This document shows positions 62,404 through 64,000 of a stretch of 64,000 nt of DNA, piece after piece (the stretch's first letter is position 1; each line of letters starts with the position of its first letter). Below the pieces are notes generated by a model. That model did not search any database. It was not told where the DNA came from and saw only the letters and a list, made by a program, of their open reading frames with translations. Origin of the DNA: Acidimicrobiia bacterium (GTDB lineage Bacteria > Actinomycetota > Acidimicrobiia > Acidimicrobiales > Aldehydirespiratoraceae); the NCBI GenBank assembly GCA_022819505.1, contig JAJEHD010000018.1:248001-312000 (forward strand). The letters run 5' to 3'. Made by a program: the position numbers and the translations under genes.

Positions 62404-62880
62404 ATGAGCAACGCCGAGGCGGCCTATGCAGTCCTGAAGGCCACTGAGGGATCCGAGCGGGGGCACGGGGACTGGTTCGAGATCACCCAGGACCAGATCA
62501 GCGCCTTCGCCGACTGCACCTGGGACCACCAGTTCATCCACATCGACGAGGAACGGGCCAAGGCCGAGACGCCCTTCGGGGGCACCATCGCCCACGGCTT
62601 CCTGACGCTGTCGATGCTCACCCACCTGATGCAGTCGGTCCCGGTGAACACCCCGAGGCTCGACGGCGTGGTCATGGGCATCAACTACGGCCTCGACCGG
62701 GTGCGCTTCATCAGCCCCGTCAGCCGGGGCAAACGGGTACGGGCCCACGCCGTGGTCAAGTCGGTGGAGCTCAAGGCGGCATCGGTCCAGACAGTGACCA
62801 CGATCACCGTCGAGATCGAGGACGGGCCCAGGCCGGCGCTGGTGGCCGACTGGGTGACCAGAACGGTGTTCGACTCGTGA
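62404..62880 (+). CDS. MaoC-like (R)-specific enoyl-CoA hydratase
   Basis: A 158-residue hotdog-fold protein. The hydratase 2 catalytic motif is seen as CTWDHQFIHIDEERAKAETP followed by FGGTIAHGFLTLSML. The catalytic Asp and His are in DHQFIH. Such enzymes hydrate trans-2-enoyl-CoA to the (R)-3-hydroxy form. GAGGGGAGCGCC precedes ATG 62404. It fits the acyl-CoA theme of 54.9-60.0 kb. Confidence 0.9.
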   Translation: MSNAEAAYAVLKATEGSERGHGDWFEITQDQISAFADCTWDHQFIHIDEERAKAETPFGGTIAHGFLTLSMLTHLMQSVPVNTPRLDGVVMGINYGLDRVRFISPVSRGKRVRAHAVVKSVELKAASVQTVTTITVEIEDGPRPALVADWVTRTVFDS

Positions 62881-62923
62881 GCACTTCCAGCGCCGCCGGG
62901 GCGCCCGAGACGGGGGAGGACCG

Positions 62924-63724
62924 ATGAACACCTACCCGGTGCGGGTCGGCAGCTGCCTGTTCACCATGGTCGACCCCGAACGCGGCCACGAGGTGGCCTA
63001 CAACCGCTGGTACGAGCGCGACCACTTCTACGCCGGGTGCCTGATCGGCCCCTGGCTGTTCGCCGGGCGCCGCTGGGTGGCCACCCGCGACCTCAAGGAC
63101 CTGAGGTTCCCGGACGACTCGCCGCTGGCGGTGCCGGTCGACGCCGGCTCCTACCTGGCCATCTACTGGGTCCACGAGGGCCGCCACCGCGAGCACTTCG
63201 CGTGGGCCATCGACCAGGTGGTGGACCTGTACAAGGACGGTCGGGGCTTCGACAACCGGATCCACGCCCACACCGTGCTGATGCACAAGCCGTGGTCGCA
63301 CTACCGCGACGACGATCCCGTGCCCATCGAACTGGCCCTCGACCATCCCTACCAGGGCATGGCCGTGGTGGCCCTCGACCCGGCCGAGGGCACTGACCTC
63401 GACGGGCTCAACGCCCACCTGCGGGACGAGGCGCTGCCCGAGTTGATGGACCGCTCCGCCATCGCCTCGATGGTGTCGTGGTGCTACATCGACCCGGTCG
63501 GCGGCGAGACCGAGCGGGCCCCAATGGACCTAGGCACCCCGGCCGGACCGGCCGAGCGCCAGGTGCAGATGTTCTTCCTCGACGGCGATCCCGCCCAGAG
63601 CTGGGACCGGTTCCGGGACTACGCGGCCTCGCTGGCCGACGCCCGCACCGGCAACGTCGTGTTCGCGTCGCCGTTCCTGCCCACCATCGTCGGGACGGAC
63701 ACCTACACCGATCAGCTGTGGTAG
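62924..63724 (+). CDS. EthD-like dimeric alpha/beta-barrel protein
   Basis: A 266-residue protein without clear catalytic motifs. It seems to contain two ferredoxin-like halves. The first has DPERGHEVAYNRWYERDHFY then AGCLIGPWLFAGRRWVATRD, which is the typical EthD/NIPSNAP pattern (WYxxxHxxxxL...PG...RY). The second half starts near YQGMAVVALDPAEG. Function unknown; often found beside aromatic or steroid catabolic genes. GGGGGAGGACCG precedes ATG 62924. Confidence 0.6.
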   Translation: MNTYPVRVGSCLFTMVDPERGHEVAYNRWYERDHFYAGCLIGPWLFAGRRWVATRDLKDLRFPDDSPLAVPVDAGSYLAIYWVHEGRHREHFAWAIDQVVDLYKDGRGFDNRIHAHTVLMHKPWSHYRDDDPVPIELALDHPYQGMAVVALDPAEGTDLDGLNAHLRDEALPELMDRSAIASMVSWCYIDPVGGETERAPMDLGTPAGPAERQVQMFFLDGDPAQSWDRFRDYAASLADARTGNVVFASPFLPTIVGTDTYTDQLW

Positions 63725-63734
63725 CCCGGCGTCC

Positions 63735-64000
63735 GTGAACACGGCATTGCGCCATGCGGCCGCGATGATCGGGCTGGCGCCGTTGGCTACAGCCTGCTCG
63801 GGCGGGACCAGCGACTCGATCCCCCAGGTGATTCCCGTCGAGGACGGGGGTCCGTACGACCTCGCTGAAGTTGCGCCTTTCGAGTCGTCCTCACCTGTGA
63901 CCGGCGCCCCCGGCGACGTCGTCGAGCAGGACTGCCCCGAACTCCTGGCGGGAACGGGATCCAGGTGCGTCTGGGTCGTGGTCCCGATCGATCGGGACGA
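63735..64000 (+). CDS. Lipoprotein, N-terminal part (3' end outside window)
   Basis: The frame runs from GTG 63735 to the right edge without a stop, giving 88 residues. LRHAAAMIGLAPLATACSGG is a short signal with a lipobox (LATACS). The mature start is followed by QDCPELLAGTGSRCVWVVVP, which resembles the front of secreted alpha/beta-hydrolase-type peptidases (CP...CG...VP). That identity is a guess. Confidence 0.55.
   Translation, partial: MNTALRHAAAMIGLAPLATACSGGTSDSIPQVIPVEDGGPYDLAEVAPFESSSPVTGAPGDVVEQDCPELLAGTGSRCVWVVVPIDRD

Noticed and set aside
61363..62931. Upstream extension of the ino1 frame across the LysR gene
   Set aside because: It lies antisense to a convincing LysR regulator and to the MaoC start. 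Inositol synthase homology begins at ATG 61362.

Overview
The window is one continuous, gene-dense, very GC-rich chromosomal stretch from an actinobacterium. An F420-type LLM oxidoreductase, an F420/PPOX-type protein, a menaquinone (men) operon, a DUF222-HNH endonuclease, myo-inositol-phosphate synthase and many GTG starts all fit Actinomycetota. The mix of CoA-transferases, CoxL-like hydroxylases and ClpC-N-like sequence makes class Acidimicrobiia my best guess, but this is an inference and not a placement. I see no rRNA, tRNA, CRISPR array, insertion sequence or origin. No stretch longer than about 300 bases lacks a gene. The largest non-coding gap, 30033-30302, holds two hairpins.

Layout. 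1-9.9 kb: the 3' end of psuG, a cytochrome P450, an MmgE/PrpD protein, an enoyl-CoA hydratase, an acyl-CoA synthetase, two fold-type-II PLP enzymes, and TetR and MarR regulators. 9.9-16.6 kb: an AddA/AddB-like helicase-nuclease pair on the minus strand. 16.7-26.2 kb: an unusual plus-strand cluster. It has an XRE-cupin regulator, a THI5/NMT1-type binding lipoprotein, a 2-oxoglutarate/Fe(II) oxygenase, a yeast-type cytosine deaminase, three more tandem oxygenase paralogues, an ABC ATPase and permease, and a second binding lipoprotein. A strong hairpin closes it. I read it as a candidate pyrimidine-base uptake, deamination and oxidation system, and it is the most interesting part of the window. 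26.2-39.1 kb: small metabolic and accessory genes, including a NUDIX-hydrolyase fusion, a chimeric DUF5131 protein, an antitoxin-like gene followed by a decayed toxin, a Doc toxin-antitoxin pair, a DUF222-HNH protein, a secreted phosphoesterase, an LLM oxidoreductase and YibE/F.

39.1-46.3 kb: a menF-menD-menH-menC operon, with MenF carrying a MerR-like N-terminal domain, followed by a histidine phosphatase and a nucleotidyltransferase. 46.4-50.1 kb: a three-subunit molybdenum hydroxylase of the form II CoxSLM type. 50.1-54.9 kb: an accessory patch with a coupled small-gene pair under a palindrome, gamma-glutamyltransferase, a VapBC-type pair, a DUF429 protein and a ClpC-N/RidA fusion. 54.9-64 kb: CoA-thioester metabolism (HMG-CoA-synthase-like protein, thiolase, double CoA-transferase, MaoC hydratase), inositol-1-phosphate synthase with a divergent LysR regulator, an EthD-like protein and the start of a lipoprotein gene.

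Assignments rest on motifs and remembered family sequences, without database searches. Start codons were chosen from Shine-Dalgarno spacing, overlaps and family starts.
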